A stretch of 64,000 bases of DNA, from contig NZ_JAFLNE010000008.1 in NCBI RefSeq assembly GCF_017313225.1, positions 61,971-125,970 on the forward strand, given 5' to 3'. This DNA comes from Allomuricauda sp. CAU 1633. GTDB taxonomy: Bacteria > Bacteroidota > Bacteroidia > Flavobacteriales > Flavobacteriaceae. This document shows, piece after piece, positions 25,770 to 36,411 of this stretch (within the stretch, counting starts at the first letter, position 1; each line of letters opens with the position of its first letter). The notes beneath the pieces were generated by a model, which saw only the letters and a program-made list of their open reading frames with translations, was not told the DNA's origin and made no database searches. The translations under genes and the position numbers were made by a program.

Positions 25770-26236
25770 TTTTGGGATAAACCTGAAGATAGGCCAAGTG
25801 AACTCAACGAAATTGGGATAGTTTCCAATACCAAAGCTTCACTATTTTTTTTGGGATTGAAGTTGAATTTTTGTTCGTCACGTTGGCTATAGTTGCCCCG
25901 AAGTCTCTTATTGTCATCTTTTTTGGAAAAGAGGTCGATAGTAATACCTACGGTGACCCCACCTAGAACCGTTGCGGCCAAATCATCGTTGTCCCAGCCG
26001 TTCTCTTGCTGTCCAGAATCCACTGCTTCCTTGGCAACTCCAATTAAAGCACTACCGGCCACAGAACCTACGAAAGTCCAAATCCGATTACCATCTGATG
26101 CTTGCTTGGCAATTCCAGCTCCGGCAAGACCAAAAAGATTTCCGCCCAAAAAATGGAGTGCTTTGTCCCGCTCAACTTGACCATAGCCATGCAGAGCGAG
26201 CACAAAAAAGAGTAGTGTGGGGATTAGTGTTCTCAT
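25766..26236 (-). CDS. Secreted YfiM/DUF2279-like protein
   Basis: A 156-residue protein with a signal peptide ending GYGQ. The pattern DKALHFLGGNLFGLAGAG, then SALIGVAKEAVDS, and a final WDNDDLAATVLGGVTVG matches the D-x-x-x-H, K-E-x-x-D and D-x-x-A-T-x-x-G-G layout of YfiM/DUF2279 proteins. These are small periplasmic or outer-membrane-associated proteins of unknown function. The C-terminal 50 residues are low-complexity and rich in K, N and S. It is convergent with the DUF58 gene. The similarity is by motif only. Confidence 0.65.
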   Translation of the reverse strand: MRTLIPTLLFFVLALHGYGQVERDKALHFLGGNLFGLAGAGIAKQASDGNRIWTFVGSVAGSALIGVAKEAVDSGQQENGWDNDDLAATVLGGVTVGITIDLFSKKDDNKRLRGNYSQRDEQKFNFNPKKNSEALVLETIPISLSSLGLSSGLSQN

Positions 26237-26282
26237 TGCGCGGGCTAAATGTATGAAAAGTTCTTGAGTAATCCCCCTATTT

Positions 26283-27224
26283 TTAAAGGCCTTGCACCTC
26301 TTTTTTGGCCAAATTAAACTCTTTCATGATGTCTTGGACAATTGCTTCGGCTGGCTTAATCTCATGAATCAACCCCGAAACTTGACCAATTTCGAGTTCC
26401 CCTTCCTCCATATCGCCTTCAAACATGCCTTTTTTGGCCCGTGCACGACCCAGTAAGATTTTCAATTCCTCAGCAGAAGCACCCTTGGCATAAGCCTCCT
26501 GTACATCTTGATAGAATTTGTTTTTTAGAAGTCGGACTGGAGCTAATTCTTTGAGTGTAAGATGAGTATCCCCTTCTTGGGCGTTCACCACCCTTTGCTT
26601 GAAAAGCTCATGGGATGATGCTTCTTGGCTGGCCACAAACCGACTTCCTACCTGAACGCCATCAGCACCAAGTATCATCGCTGCCAGCATGGCCCTACCT
26701 GTTGCAATTCCCCCTGCGGCTATCAACGGAATAGTAATTTTTTCCTTTACCGAAGGAATCAAAACCATCGTGGTCGTTTCATCCCTTCCGTTATGACCGC
26801 CTGCTTCAAAGCCTTCTGCTACAATGGCATCCACACCTGCTTCTTGGGCTTTTAAGGCAAACTTTACACTGCTCACCACATGCACTACGGTGACGCCTTT
26901 TTCTTTCAAAAAAGAGGTCCAGGTTTTTGGGTTTCCTGCAGAAGTGAACACAATTTTCACTCCAGAATCCACAATAATCTGCATCAGCCGGTCAATATCA
27001 GGGTAGAGCATGGGAACGTTCACCCCAAAAGGCTTGTCTGTGGCTTTTTTACATTTTTCGATGTGCTCTTGGAGAACTTCTGGATACATGCTGCCAGCGC
27101 CCAAGAGTCCCAATCCGCCTGCATTGGAAACCGCAGAGGCCAATCGCCAACCACTGGCCCAGACCATCCCAGCTTGAATAATAGGGTATTGTATCCCAAA
27201 AAGTTGCGTGATTTTGTTCGTCAT
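26283..27224 (-). CDS. Nitronate monooxygenase family protein
   Basis: A 313-residue FMN-dependent TIM-barrel enzyme of the nitronate monooxygenase/FabK superfamily. Visible marks are YPIIQAGMVWASG at the N-terminus, NAGGLGLLGAGS, NVPML, AEGFEAGGHNG (with the conserved histidine) and the phosphate-binding AAGGIATGRAMLAAMILGADGVQVGSRF. Such enzymes oxidise nitronates such as propionate 3-nitronate to the aldehyde and nitrite; FabK-type enoyl-ACP reductases share the fold and cannot be fully excluded. The gene lies 72 bp downstream of mnmA on the same strand. Confidence 0.88.
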   Translation of the reverse strand: MTNKITQLFGIQYPIIQAGMVWASGWRLASAVSNAGGLGLLGAGSMYPEVLQEHIEKCKKATDKPFGVNVPMLYPDIDRLMQIIVDSGVKIVFTSAGNPKTWTSFLKEKGVTVVHVVSSVKFALKAQEAGVDAIVAEGFEAGGHNGRDETTTMVLIPSVKEKITIPLIAAGGIATGRAMLAAMILGADGVQVGSRFVASQEASSHELFKQRVVNAQEGDTHLTLKELAPVRLLKNKFYQDVQEAYAKGASAEELKILLGRARAKKGMFEGDMEEGELEIGQVSGLIHEIKPAEAIVQDIMKEFNLAKKEVQGL

Positions 27225-27296
27225 TCTAAATAGTTAGCTTGAATTTCATGATGGTTAAAATCCATGAGATTCAGAATAACGAAAGATACTAAGAAG

Positions 27297-28487
27297 CTAT
27301 GAAATTACCCCAGACCCTACCAATTCATCATCCAGATACCAAGCCACAAACTGGCCCTCAGTGATAGCAGATTGCTTTTCCTTAAAGTCTACATACAACC
27401 CATTCTCTATTTTATAGAGGGTTGCCTCTTGTAAGGGTTGTCGGTATCGAATACGGGCCATGACCTGCATAGTTTCGTCCACTTTTAAGGCCAAATCAGG
27501 GCGTACCCAATGTAGTTCGTCCTCGTTCACAAAAAGGGTATGACGGTACAATCCAGGATGTAATTTTCCTTGTCCGGTGTAGATGATGTTTTTCTCCACA
27601 TCGGTATCAATCACGAACAAAGGTTCTTTGGTTCCACCGACATTAAGTCCTTTTCGCTGACCGATGGTAAAATAATGTGCCCCTTGGTGCTCTCCTACCA
27701 CTCTTCCATCAGCTTCTGAATATAGTGGCTTTTCAGCATTGAAAGCCAGTTCTTCCCGTTTATTTTGGAAAGTGGGAACAGAAATCGAGAATTGTGAGGC
27801 ATCCGTGGGCACTTCCACAATGACTCCTTTTTTTGGACTCAACTTTTGTTGTAAAAATTCGGGTAGGTGTACCTTTCCCACAAAACAAAGTCCTTGGGAA
27901 TCCTTTTTGTCAGCCGTGATCAAATCATTTTCAGCAGCAATTTTTCGTACTTCGGGTTTGGTCAATCCGCCAATGGGAAACAATGCTTTGGAAAGCTGTT
28001 CCTGTGACAATTGACACAAGAAATACGATTGATCTTTATTCTTATCCACGCCAGCTAACAATTGATAGGTTTCGGTACCGTCTTCATTTTTGATAGTGCC
28101 TTTTCGGCAATAATGGCCTGTGGCCACATAATCGGCACCCAATTGCAGGGCAATTTTCAGGAATACATCAAATTTGATCTCACGATTACAGAGTACATCG
28201 GGATTAGGGGTCCTTCCTTTTTCATACTCACTGAACATATAGTCCACAATGCGCTCCTTGTATTCGGCACTTAAATCGACTGTTTGAAACGGTATTCCGA
28301 GTTTTTCTGCAACAATCAAGGCATCATTGCTGTCCTCAACCCAAGGGCATTCTTCGGAGATGATAACAGAATCATCCACCCAATTTTTCATGAACAGTCC
28401 AATCACCTCGTACCCCTGTTCTTTTAAAAGATAGGCGGTAACGCTAGAATCCACTCCTCCAGAAAGTCCTACAACAACCTTTTTCAT
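27297..28487 (-). CDS. mnmA: tRNA-specific 2-thiouridylase MnmA
   Basis: A 396-residue enzyme that thiolates uridine 34 of Lys, Glu and Gln tRNAs, using ATP and a persulfide relay. The PP-loop SGGVDSS is at residues 9-15. The catalytic cysteines are C100 ([12 protein letters not shown]) and C201 (DSQGLCFVG), and the tRNA-interaction phrase [10 protein letters not shown] lies at 151-160. A C-terminal beta-barrel domain (about 210-396, [13 protein letters not shown]) completes the normal family length. A TATTTTTG box lies 18 bp before the ATG. Confidence 0.97.
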   Translation of the reverse strand: MKKVVVGLSGGVDSSVTAYLLKEQGYEVIGLFMKNWVDDSVIISEECPWVEDSNDALIVAEKLGIPFQTVDLSAEYKERIVDYMFSEYEKGRTPNPDVLCNREIKFDVFLKIALQLGADYVATGHYCRKGTIKNEDGTETYQLLAGVDKNKDQSYFLCQLSQEQLSKALFPIGGLTKPEVRKIAAENDLITADKKDSQGLCFVGKVHLPEFLQQKLSPKKGVIVEVPTDASQFSISVPTFQNKREELAFNAEKPLYSEADGRVVGEHQGAHYFTIGQRKGLNVGGTKEPLFVIDTDVEKNIIYTGQGKLHPGLYRHTLFVNEDELHWVRPDLALKVDETMQVMARIRYRQPLQEATLYKIENGLYVDFKEKQSAITEGQFVAWYLDDELVGSGVIS

Positions 28488-28505
28488 TACTAGTGATTAT
28501 GGGTA

Positions 28506-28513
28506 CAAAAATA
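28506..28513 (-). promoter_or_regulatory. Predicted -7 box of mnmA
   Basis: Reads TATTTTTG on the minus strand, a perfect TAnnTTTG, 18 bp upstream of the mnmA start. No matching -33 TTG at the right distance is evident. Confidence 0.4.
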
Positions 28514-28772
28514 CAAAATAGTCTTCAGTGGCCGTATGTAGTCCATAGTTTGGCACATACCTTACAAAGTGGGACAAATACCACAAAAAAGCACCTTAAA
28601 AATCCATTTCTGTAGGCATTTTATCGATAGGGTTTACCGTTCATCGATGAGACATCAAAAGGAGTCATTTTACCATACAAAAAACCCTGTTTTGACAACT
28701 ATTAATTTTTTTACCAACCACAATGCCGCATCTTTGAAGTCCCAAATCTTTCCAAACTATACCTACAAATGG
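28514..28772. other. Gene-free stretch between mnmA and DUF6515 gene
   Basis: The stretch 28488-28829 holds the mnmA promoter on the left and a hairpin on the right. Between them I see no convincing gene. A 74-codon open frame on the plus strand (28569-28793) has no family features and runs into the hairpin. TTGACA at 28692-28697 is the only -35-like word on the plus strand, and no matching -7 box follows it. A small RNA ending at the hairpin is possible but unproven. Confidence 0.4.
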
Positions 28773-28806
28773 AAAACTCCCCCAACAACTTGAGGGAGTT
28801 TTTTTG
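28773..28806. terminator. Strong hairpin with T-tract, bidirectional terminator
   Basis: AAACTCCC (28774-28781) pairs with GGGAGTTT (28794-28801) around a 12-base loop and is followed by a seven-T run on the plus strand. It lies 24 bp after the DUF6515 stop on the minus strand, where the tail is only TTTTCC. The better U-tract points right, toward no known upstream gene. Confidence 0.75.
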
Positions 28807-28829
28807 TTTAATTTGAAGATTCTTGTAAT

Positions 28830-29372
28830 TCACTGATCTTCTTCTTCAAGCACTTCAATAATTTCGTAACCATCTTCAACCGCCCGATATACCGCTTCGT
28901 TGAGTTCATAAGCGGGAACGCCGTCAAAATCGATTTCCTCTGCATCTTGAGGTAACTCTTTTACCACTGCTCCAATGGGCGTTGCAGCGACTTCATATTC
29001 GCCATTCATCTCTCGATAAAAAACGCCATCGGCATAACGATAGGCAATACCTCGAACTGTCAAAACAACTGTAGTTGCAGGTAAAACCCGCAATCGGAAG
29101 CCCCTTGGTGGAAAAGTTCTTACGTATACACCTTTGCGCTGTACGTAGTACATGCCGCCCACAGGGTAATATGAAATTCTTCGGTAAACAATGGGACGGG
29201 TATTGGCTGGTAAACGGCGTAACGTTCTTCGAACCACACGACGGTTATGCCGACGCACCTTACGTCGTATCACTCGTTTCTCATGTCGGGTGTAAACCTG
29301 GGCCTCCACATATTCCATGGAGCCCACAGATAAAAAGGCAAATAGGAACAGTACTAGATGTAATTGTTTCAT
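28830..29372 (-). CDS. DUF6515-like secreted protein
   Basis: A 180-residue protein with a signal peptide (about 1-25, ending VEAQ). A very basic block (about 29-60: RHEKRVIRRKVRRHNRRVVRRTLRRL) follows, then beta-rich repeats with the pattern YYxxxGVYYR / YRYADGVFYRE / YELNEAVYRAVEDGYEIIE and an acidic end. The repeats resemble DUF6515 proteins of Bacteroidota. The strong split between a basic N-part and an acidic C-part is unusual for a secreted protein and suggests binding to a polyanion such as lipopolysaccharide or exopolysaccharide; that is inference. Function unknown. Confidence 0.7.
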   Translation of the reverse strand: MKQLHLVLFLFAFLSVGSMEYVEAQVYTRHEKRVIRRKVRRHNRRVVRRTLRRLPANTRPIVYRRISYYPVGGMYYVQRKGVYVRTFPPRGFRLRVLPATTVVLTVRGIAYRYADGVFYREMNGEYEVAATPIGAVVKELPQDAEEIDFDGVPAYELNEAVYRAVEDGYEIIEVLEEEDQ

Positions 29373-29457
29373 AGATTTAAAATTTATGGTCAGATACCGG
29401 TTAAGACCGCCAAAAAACCAAAAGGTTTAATGGTTGACCCTAAATTTTAATCCAAAA

Positions 29458-31326
29458 CTATCTTCTACCAGATTTTTTCTGCTCTTCGGCCTGTTCCATC
29501 ATCTCACGCATCTTGCGTTGGAACTTGTTCTCTTTTTTCGGCTTTTTCTTGTTCTCCTGAATTTGGGCATGGATTTTATCCTCATCCAAAATGTAGTTCT
29601 TTATGGCCAACATGATGAAAATGGTAATCAGGTTGGAGATAAAGTAGTACAAACTCAACCCACTTGCATAGTTATTAAAGAAGAACAACATCATAATGGG
29701 TGATAGGTACATGATGAACTTCATGTTGGGCATGCCTGGCTGCTGTTGCATCTGCATGCTCTGCCCTGTGGTCATCATCATATAAAAGAAGATGGCTACC
29801 GATGCCAAAATCGGGAATAGACTCACGTGGTCTCCATAAAATGGAATGGTAAATGGCAATTCAAAAATGGTATCGTAAGAAGACAAATCTTCTGCCCACA
29901 AGAAAGATTTTTGTCGTAGTGAAAACGAGGTTGGGAAAAACATGAAGAGCGCATAGAAAATGGGCAACTGCAACAATGCTGGAATACAACCGCTCATGGG
30001 ACTCACCCCGGCCTTGTTGTACAGCTTCATGGTCTCTTGCTGCTTCTTCATGGCGTTGTCCTTGTACTTCTCATTGATTTCGGTAATCTCAGGCTTCAAC
30101 ACCTTCATTTTGGCCTGTGAGAGATAGGACTTATAGGTTACGGGCGATAAGGCCAATCGTACCACAATGGTCATTAAAATAATAGCAATACCGAATGGCA
30201 AGAAAGAACTTAAGAACCCAAAGAACGGGGTAAAAATGTAGCGGTTGATCCATCCGAAGATACCCCAACCAAAGGGAATGGATTCCACAATGCCCAATTC
30301 TTTGTAATCGTCCAATACTTTTACATCAGTTGGACCGTAATACCAGTGCATATTTTGGGAAAGTTCCCCACCTTGAAGCTCCAAAGGAGCCTTGGTGCTA
30401 TATGCTTTTGTAAAATGTACTTCCTTACTTTCCTCCTCCACCAAATTCTTGGAACTGAGTTGGGCTGTTTTAAAATGATTGTCTGTCGCCAAAATGGAAC
30501 TAAAAAAGTGCTGACGGTACGATAACCATTTTATATCTTCTTCGGTTTCTTCATCCAAATCACTTGACTCAGAAAGTTTGCTGATTTTTCCGTCATCATG
30601 ATTGTAGGTTAAACGGGTATACCGATTTCCGTACTGTACACTTTTATTGTGACGAATACCTTTTAAGTCCCAATTCAATTCTATGGGCCTTGTACTGTTT
30701 ATGACACCGTTCAACCCTTGGGAACGCACCGTAAAATCGACCAAGTAATCATTCGGTTTCATTTCGTAGCGATACTCCAAAAACTGGTTATTGGCCACTT
30801 TGGCCTTCAGGGAAAGTACTTGATTGTCACCATTCTTTGTCAATGATGGCTCAAAATACAAATCGGCCGTACTGAGCACCCTATTATCGTTGGTAGAGAA
30901 ATTAAGCGCAAAGTTGGCGTTTCCATCTTTCACCAAATACACTGGAACGGAATCGTAGGTGACAAAATTCTTCATTTTGGCCTCCACAATCTGTCCACCT
31001 TTATTGGAAACTTCTAAATACAGCACCTCATTCTCCAAGGTGGTAGTTCCATCGGAAGCTTGGGTAAAGCCAAAGGCCCCAACAGCACTTTTGTAATTGG
31101 CCACTGCGGTGGAATCCTGTAAATTAACAGGCTGTGATTGGTTTATGGGAGCATTTTCGGTTTCTTCCTCGGCTTTTTTAGTGGCAGCCTCAACTTGTTC
31201 TTGTTCAGCTTTTTGTGCCTCCAACTCTTCTGGGGTAGGTTGATTTTGGTAAAACATAAAGATGAGTATCCCAAAAATCAGTACAAATCCAATAATGGAA
31301 TTGATATCCAGCTTCTTCTCTTCCAT
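29458..31326 (-). CDS. yidC: Membrane protein insertase YidC
   Basis: A 622-residue insertase that integrates membrane proteins alone or with SecYEG. It has an N-terminal signal-anchor (about 8-25), a coiled acidic linker (EELEAQKAEQEQVEAATKKAEEE), a large periplasmic domain (about 75-360) and a C-terminal core of five helices. Core marks include FGIAIILMTIVVRLALSPVTYKSYLSQAKM (with the conserved arginine), GVSPMSGCIPALLQLPIFYALF and LYYFISNLITI. A basic tail (KKKPKKENKFQRKMREMM) would contact ribosomes. It follows pyrG by 66 bp and has its own TATATTTG box. Confidence 0.97.
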   Translation of the reverse strand: MEEKKLDINSIIGFVLIFGILIFMFYQNQPTPEELEAQKAEQEQVEAATKKAEEETENAPINQSQPVNLQDSTAVANYKSAVGAFGFTQASDGTTTLENEVLYLEVSNKGGQIVEAKMKNFVTYDSVPVYLVKDGNANFALNFSTNDNRVLSTADLYFEPSLTKNGDNQVLSLKAKVANNQFLEYRYEMKPNDYLVDFTVRSQGLNGVINSTRPIELNWDLKGIRHNKSVQYGNRYTRLTYNHDDGKISKLSESSDLDEETEEDIKWLSYRQHFFSSILATDNHFKTAQLSSKNLVEEESKEVHFTKAYSTKAPLELQGGELSQNMHWYYGPTDVKVLDDYKELGIVESIPFGWGIFGWINRYIFTPFFGFLSSFLPFGIAIILMTIVVRLALSPVTYKSYLSQAKMKVLKPEITEINEKYKDNAMKKQQETMKLYNKAGVSPMSGCIPALLQLPIFYALFMFFPTSFSLRQKSFLWAEDLSSYDTIFELPFTIPFYGDHVSLFPILASVAIFFYMMMTTGQSMQMQQQPGMPNMKFIMYLSPIMMLFFFNNYASGLSLYYFISNLITIFIMLAIKNYILDEDKIHAQIQENKKKPKKENKFQRKMREMMEQAEEQKKSGRR

Positions 31327-31368
31327 GAAAATTATTTAGTAGAAATCTATTATCGGTATTTCAGGTGG

Positions 31369-33327
<1,959 letters not shown>

Positions 33328-33366
33328 CTAATGTACTATCTTTCGCAGAACAATCTATCCCAAAAA

Positions 33367-34230
33367 ATGAAACGAAGAAATTTTATTGCCACTGCCGCTG
33401 CGGGTTCCGCCGGATTGGCATCCGTGTCTGGCTTTGCCCAGAACAAAGAAGCACACAAAGATTTTAAACTAAAGCACAATATCAACCACAGTGTTTGCGA
33501 ATGGTGTTTTAATGATATTCCCTTTGAGGAGTTTTTACAGACCTTGAATGAACTGGGCGTAAAAGCCATTGATTTGATAGGTCCGGATAGATGGCACATC
33601 TTAAAAAAATATGACATTCATTGTTCCATGTGCAATGGGGCGGAAATCAATTTAGAAGATGGGTGGAACAACCCCAAGTTCCATGATCAGCTTATCAAGA
33701 ATTACACAGAAATCATTCCGAAGGTAGCGGAGGCAGGGTATACCAACCTTATTTGCTTTAGTGGTAACCGCAGGGGCATGAACGATTATGTGGGATTGCA
33801 AAACTGTGTGGATGGGCTTTCCAAAATTATGCCACTAGCCGAAAAGCACGGAGTGGTCATTCAAATGGAACTTTTTAATCAGCAAAACCACCCTGATTAT
33901 ATGTGCGACAGCTCTATTTGGGGCGTGGAACTCTGCAAGCATTTGGGCAGCGACAACTTTAAATTGTTGTTTGATATCTACCACATGCAGATTCAGGAAG
34001 GGGATATTATACGTAGTATACAGAACTACCACCCCTATTTTGGACACTACCATACCGCTGGGGTTCCCGGCCGCCATGAGATTGATGAGACCCAAGAACT
34101 CTACTACCCTGCTATCATCAAAGCAATTCAAGCAACAGGATTTAAGGGGTATGTGGCCCAAGAGTTTATTGTTACTTGGGATGATAAGATTGCTGCTCTA
34201 AAAGATGGGTTTATGCGGTGTGATGTGTAA
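33367..34230 (+). CDS. Secreted hydroxypyruvate isomerase-like TIM-barrel protein
   Basis: A 287-residue protein with a twin-arginine-type signal (MKRRNFIATAAAGSAG), so it is probably exported folded. The rest is a xylose-isomerase-like TIM barrel: ELGVKAIDLIGPDRW, GYTNLICFSGNR, VVIQMELFNQ, LFDIYHMQIQEGD, FGHYHTAGVPGRHE and YVAQEFIV. Acidic and histidine residues expected for a divalent metal site are in place (E in IQMEL, D in FDIYH, H in HYHTAG, E in AQEF). It belongs with the hydroxypyruvate isomerase family; the real substrate is unknown. The longer frame from 33223 would hide the RR signal and is rejected. Confidence 0.88.
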   Translation: MKRRNFIATAAAGSAGLASVSGFAQNKEAHKDFKLKHNINHSVCEWCFNDIPFEEFLQTLNELGVKAIDLIGPDRWHILKKYDIHCSMCNGAEINLEDGWNNPKFHDQLIKNYTEIIPKVAEAGYTNLICFSGNRRGMNDYVGLQNCVDGLSKIMPLAEKHGVVIQMELFNQQNHPDYMCDSSIWGVELCKHLGSDNFKLLFDIYHMQIQEGDIIRSIQNYHPYFGHYHTAGVPGRHEIDETQELYYPAIIKAIQATGFKGYVAQEFIVTWDDKIAALKDGFMRCDV

Positions 34231-34241
34231 ACGCAACTACC

Positions 34242-34526
34242 ATGATACTATTAATTGTTAAAGTAAAGAGTGCCTTATCCGAAGAAGAGCTGTTGCGAAG
34301 GGCAAAAGAGCGTGAACCGCAGTTCAAGGCGTTTCCTGGACTTGTGCAAAAATACTACGTAAAACGAGGTGAAGGGTTGTACAGTGGCATCTATATTTGG
34401 GAATCCAGGGAAGCGTTGATGGCCTATAAGGAATCTGATTTGGCCAAAAGCATTCCAGCGGCCTATGAAATGTCCGAACCACCCGAAATTGAGGTTATGG
34501 ATTTACTGTTTCAGTTGAGGGATTAA
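34242..34526 (+). CDS. YdhR/ABM-like dimeric alpha-beta barrel protein
   Basis: A 94-residue protein with the ferredoxin-like pattern of small monooxygenase-fold dimers: ILLIVKVKSALSEEELLRRAKEREPQFKAFPGLVQKYYVKRGEGLYSGIYIWESREALMAYKES. The phrase FPGLVQKYY with YSGIYIWES is typical of YdhR-like and ABM-domain proteins. No cofactor is expected. Enzymatic activity is not assured, since many members are binding proteins. It starts 11 bases after the TIM-barrel gene and is probably in its operon. Confidence 0.75.
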   Translation: MILLIVKVKSALSEEELLRRAKEREPQFKAFPGLVQKYYVKRGEGLYSGIYIWESREALMAYKESDLAKSIPAAYEMSEPPEIEVMDLLFQLRD

Positions 34527-34577
34527 GATTCTCTAAAAACTTCAAGACCAATCACTAACCCACCTTTGCACCATATC

Positions 34578-35141
34578 ATGAAAAACAAGTTGCTCATCCT
34601 GTTACTGCTTCTGATTTCACATATCACTAAAGCGCAGTTTATTAAAGAAAAATCATTGAATGCCCAAATTGGATATGGGCTCAGCGCACCCTACGATAGT
34701 TTTTCCAATGTAGCTAATGGTGGTTTTTTTCTTCAAGGCGAATTGGTTTTAACAGCGGCTTCCTGGGTAGAATTTAGACCGTATGCAGGTTTTATCTTTA
34801 CAAATTCCAACGGAAAAGATCTAGACAACAATCCAACCACGGAGAAAGCTGAATCCAAAGCCTTTCTGCTTGGTGGAAAAACAAGATTGAAAGCACCCAT
34901 ACCATGGATAGCACCCTATGTGGAGGGAGGAATAGGGGTTTCAGTTGGAAAGTTTGAAACCTTTACCTTTTTTGATGATATTAGTAAGAGTGGGGTAATC
35001 TACCATATCCCTTTCTCGTTGGGATTGGAATTGGGACGATATAATAATGTGGACCTTGGACTTACCTACTTCTTTCAACCCACCGTTGAACAGTTCGCCG
35101 GAGCATTTGCTGTTGGACTAACATTTCCATTAAATTGGTAA
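34578..35141 (+). CDS. Outer-membrane beta-barrel protein
   Basis: A 187-residue secreted protein with a signal peptide (MKNKLLILLLLLISHITKAQ). The mature part is an eight-stranded-type barrel pattern (NAQIGYGLSAPYDSF, GGFFLQGELVLTAASWVEFRPYAG, APYVEGGIGVSVGKFETF, VDLGLTYFFQP, AFAVGLTFPLNW) with a terminal aromatic residue. The ATG at 34578 begins the signal peptide; a TTG four codons earlier adds nothing. A CACCTTTG word ends ten bases before this start. No function can be assigned. It is a different lineage from the barrels near 3-5 kb. Confidence 0.75.
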   Translation: MKNKLLILLLLLISHITKAQFIKEKSLNAQIGYGLSAPYDSFSNVANGGFFLQGELVLTAASWVEFRPYAGFIFTNSNGKDLDNNPTTEKAESKAFLLGGKTRLKAPIPWIAPYVEGGIGVSVGKFETFTFFDDISKSGVIYHIPFSLGLELGRYNNVDLGLTYFFQPTVEQFAGAFAVGLTFPLNW

Positions 35142-35221
35142 AATAATGTCTCTTAATACGGCATAACCGTCTTAGTAATGGTTCAATTCTCCCGAAAAAT
35201 TAACAGCGGCTATTTTCTTAA

Positions 35222-35299
35222 AACCTGACAGGCATAAAAATTACTGCCGCACAAGAATACATCTTAGAAGAAAAAATTAAACAGGAACTGGATAAGTTA
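35222..35299 (+). pseudogene. Possible coding remnant
   Basis: A 25-codon open stretch reads NLTGIKITAAQEYILEEKIKQ and ends ELDKL and a stop. It has a strongly amphipathic, protein-like composition but no start codon and is preceded by an in-frame stop. It could be the tail of a decayed gene or chance. I could not assign a parent family. Confidence 0.25.
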
Positions 35300-35326
35300 T
35301 AATACTTCCCTACGACCAATCAGTAG

Positions 35327-35334
35327 TATTTTTG
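35327..35334 (+). promoter_or_regulatory. Predicted -7 box before the DinB-like gene
   Basis: TATTTTTG, a perfect TAnnTTTG, 47 bp upstream of the gene start at 35382. The rest of the gap 35142-35381 holds the coding remnant at 35222 and nothing else recognised. Confidence 0.4.
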
Positions 35335-35381
35335 GCAGGTAACTTCTACCTCATTCTTTCACCTAATCTGAAAACCAAACT

Positions 35382-35831
35382 ATGATCCTAGATGCACTAG
35401 TAGAATTATTTGAACGGGACCTCAACAAATTAAAGGAAGAAATCAACCTATACACCCGTGAGGAAAATTTATGGGTGGTGGAACATAACATTGCCAACTG
35501 TGGAGGCAACCTTTGTCTGCACCTTATCGGCAATCTAAATGCTTTTATTGGAGCAGGCCTAGCCAATAGTGGTTATATAAGACAACGTGATGATGAATTC
35601 TCATTAAAAAATGTCAGTAAAAGTGAACTGATTGAGGGTATTGATCAAACTATTGCCGTTGTTTCCAAGGGATTGAATTCACTTGAAGAGTCAGATTTGA
35701 ACAACGATTTTCCCATTCTAGTCTGGGAAAAACCCATAGAAATGGGAAAAATGCTGATTCATCTGCATTCCCATTTAAATTATCATCTTGGACAAATCAA
35801 CTACCATAGAAGATTATTGGATAAAACCTAA
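35382..35831 (+). CDS. DinB superfamily protein
   Basis: A 149-residue four-helix bundle of the DinB/DUF1572 type, with candidate metal ligands H47 (CLHLIGNLNAF), H131 and H135 (LHSHLNYHLGQINYHRR). It is shorter than the DUF1572 protein at 245-787 and differs in sequence, so the two are not recent duplicates. In this superfamily the metal site often activates a low-molecular thiol such as bacillithiol; the window also encodes BshC, a bacillithiol biosynthesis enzyme, which makes that idea reasonable but untested. Confidence 0.82.
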   Translation: MILDALVELFERDLNKLKEEINLYTREENLWVVEHNIANCGGNLCLHLIGNLNAFIGAGLANSGYIRQRDDEFSLKNVSKSELIEGIDQTIAVVSKGLNSLEESDLNNDFPILVWEKPIEMGKMLIHLHSHLNYHLGQINYHRRLLDKT

Positions 35832-35877
35832 GTGGTACTAGGTCCAAAAGATTGGCTACGCCTAAAAATGACAGTAT

Positions 35878-36411
35878 TCATTCATCAAGTTGGAGTGCCT
35901 TGGCAATTTTTTGGTTCCATTCTACCTGCTTCTCCCGATTTCTAGAAAAATTGGTCTCCCAATCATATTGGTCCTGATAGTCCTGGAGCTCTTGTAGTAT
36001 TTCTTGATAAATCTTTCGGATTTCAGCTTTTACATCATCTGAAAAAGAGGTGCGATCCAATCGATCCCGCATTTTTCGGGCAAAAAGTTCTGAAATATCA
36101 AAATGAAGCTGCTCATGGCTCAACGTATTCTCGTCGCACAGAGTAGGTCTATACCAAGATTCATTAGGGTAGAAATAGGCATTGACTTCATAATCCAGGT
36201 GAACCTCATGGTGTAATAAATTTGCAGAGTAGGTATAACTGATACCACTGGCCGTTGTGGCTGCCGGTTGAGCTGCCGGAGGTACTTTTCCCTTAAAATC
36301 GGCCCAGGTAAGACGTATATTGGGATTCCAAAGGACACCCTCCTCGATTTCTTGTCCAAAACCCAAAAAACCAAGAAATAGCAAACATCCTATGGGTATT
36401 ATTTTATCCAA
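35878..36411 (-). CDS. DUF922 predicted secreted zinc protease
   Basis: A 177-residue protein with a signal peptide (ending GFGQ). The mature start NIRLTWADFKGKVP is the DUF922 hallmark, and the HExxH zinc motif is HEQLH (H99-H103), followed by a helical region with many charged residues. DUF922 proteins are predicted secreted metalloproteases; the third ligand is not obvious. It is the last gene of the guaA-LysM-osmC-DUF922 run and overlaps osmC by 13 bases. Confidence 0.83.
   Translation of the reverse strand: MDKIIPIGCLLFLGFLGFGQEIEEGVLWNPNIRLTWADFKGKVPPAAQPAATTASGISYTYSANLLHHEVHLDYEVNAYFYPNESWYRPTLCDENTLSHEQLHFDISELFARKMRDRLDRTSFSDDVKAEIRKIYQEILQELQDYQDQYDWETNFSRNREKQVEWNQKIAKALQLDE

Noticed and set aside
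28569..28793. 74-codon open frame on the plus strand before the hairpin
   Set aside because: No signal peptide, no family pattern, and it runs into the terminator stem; composition looks random.
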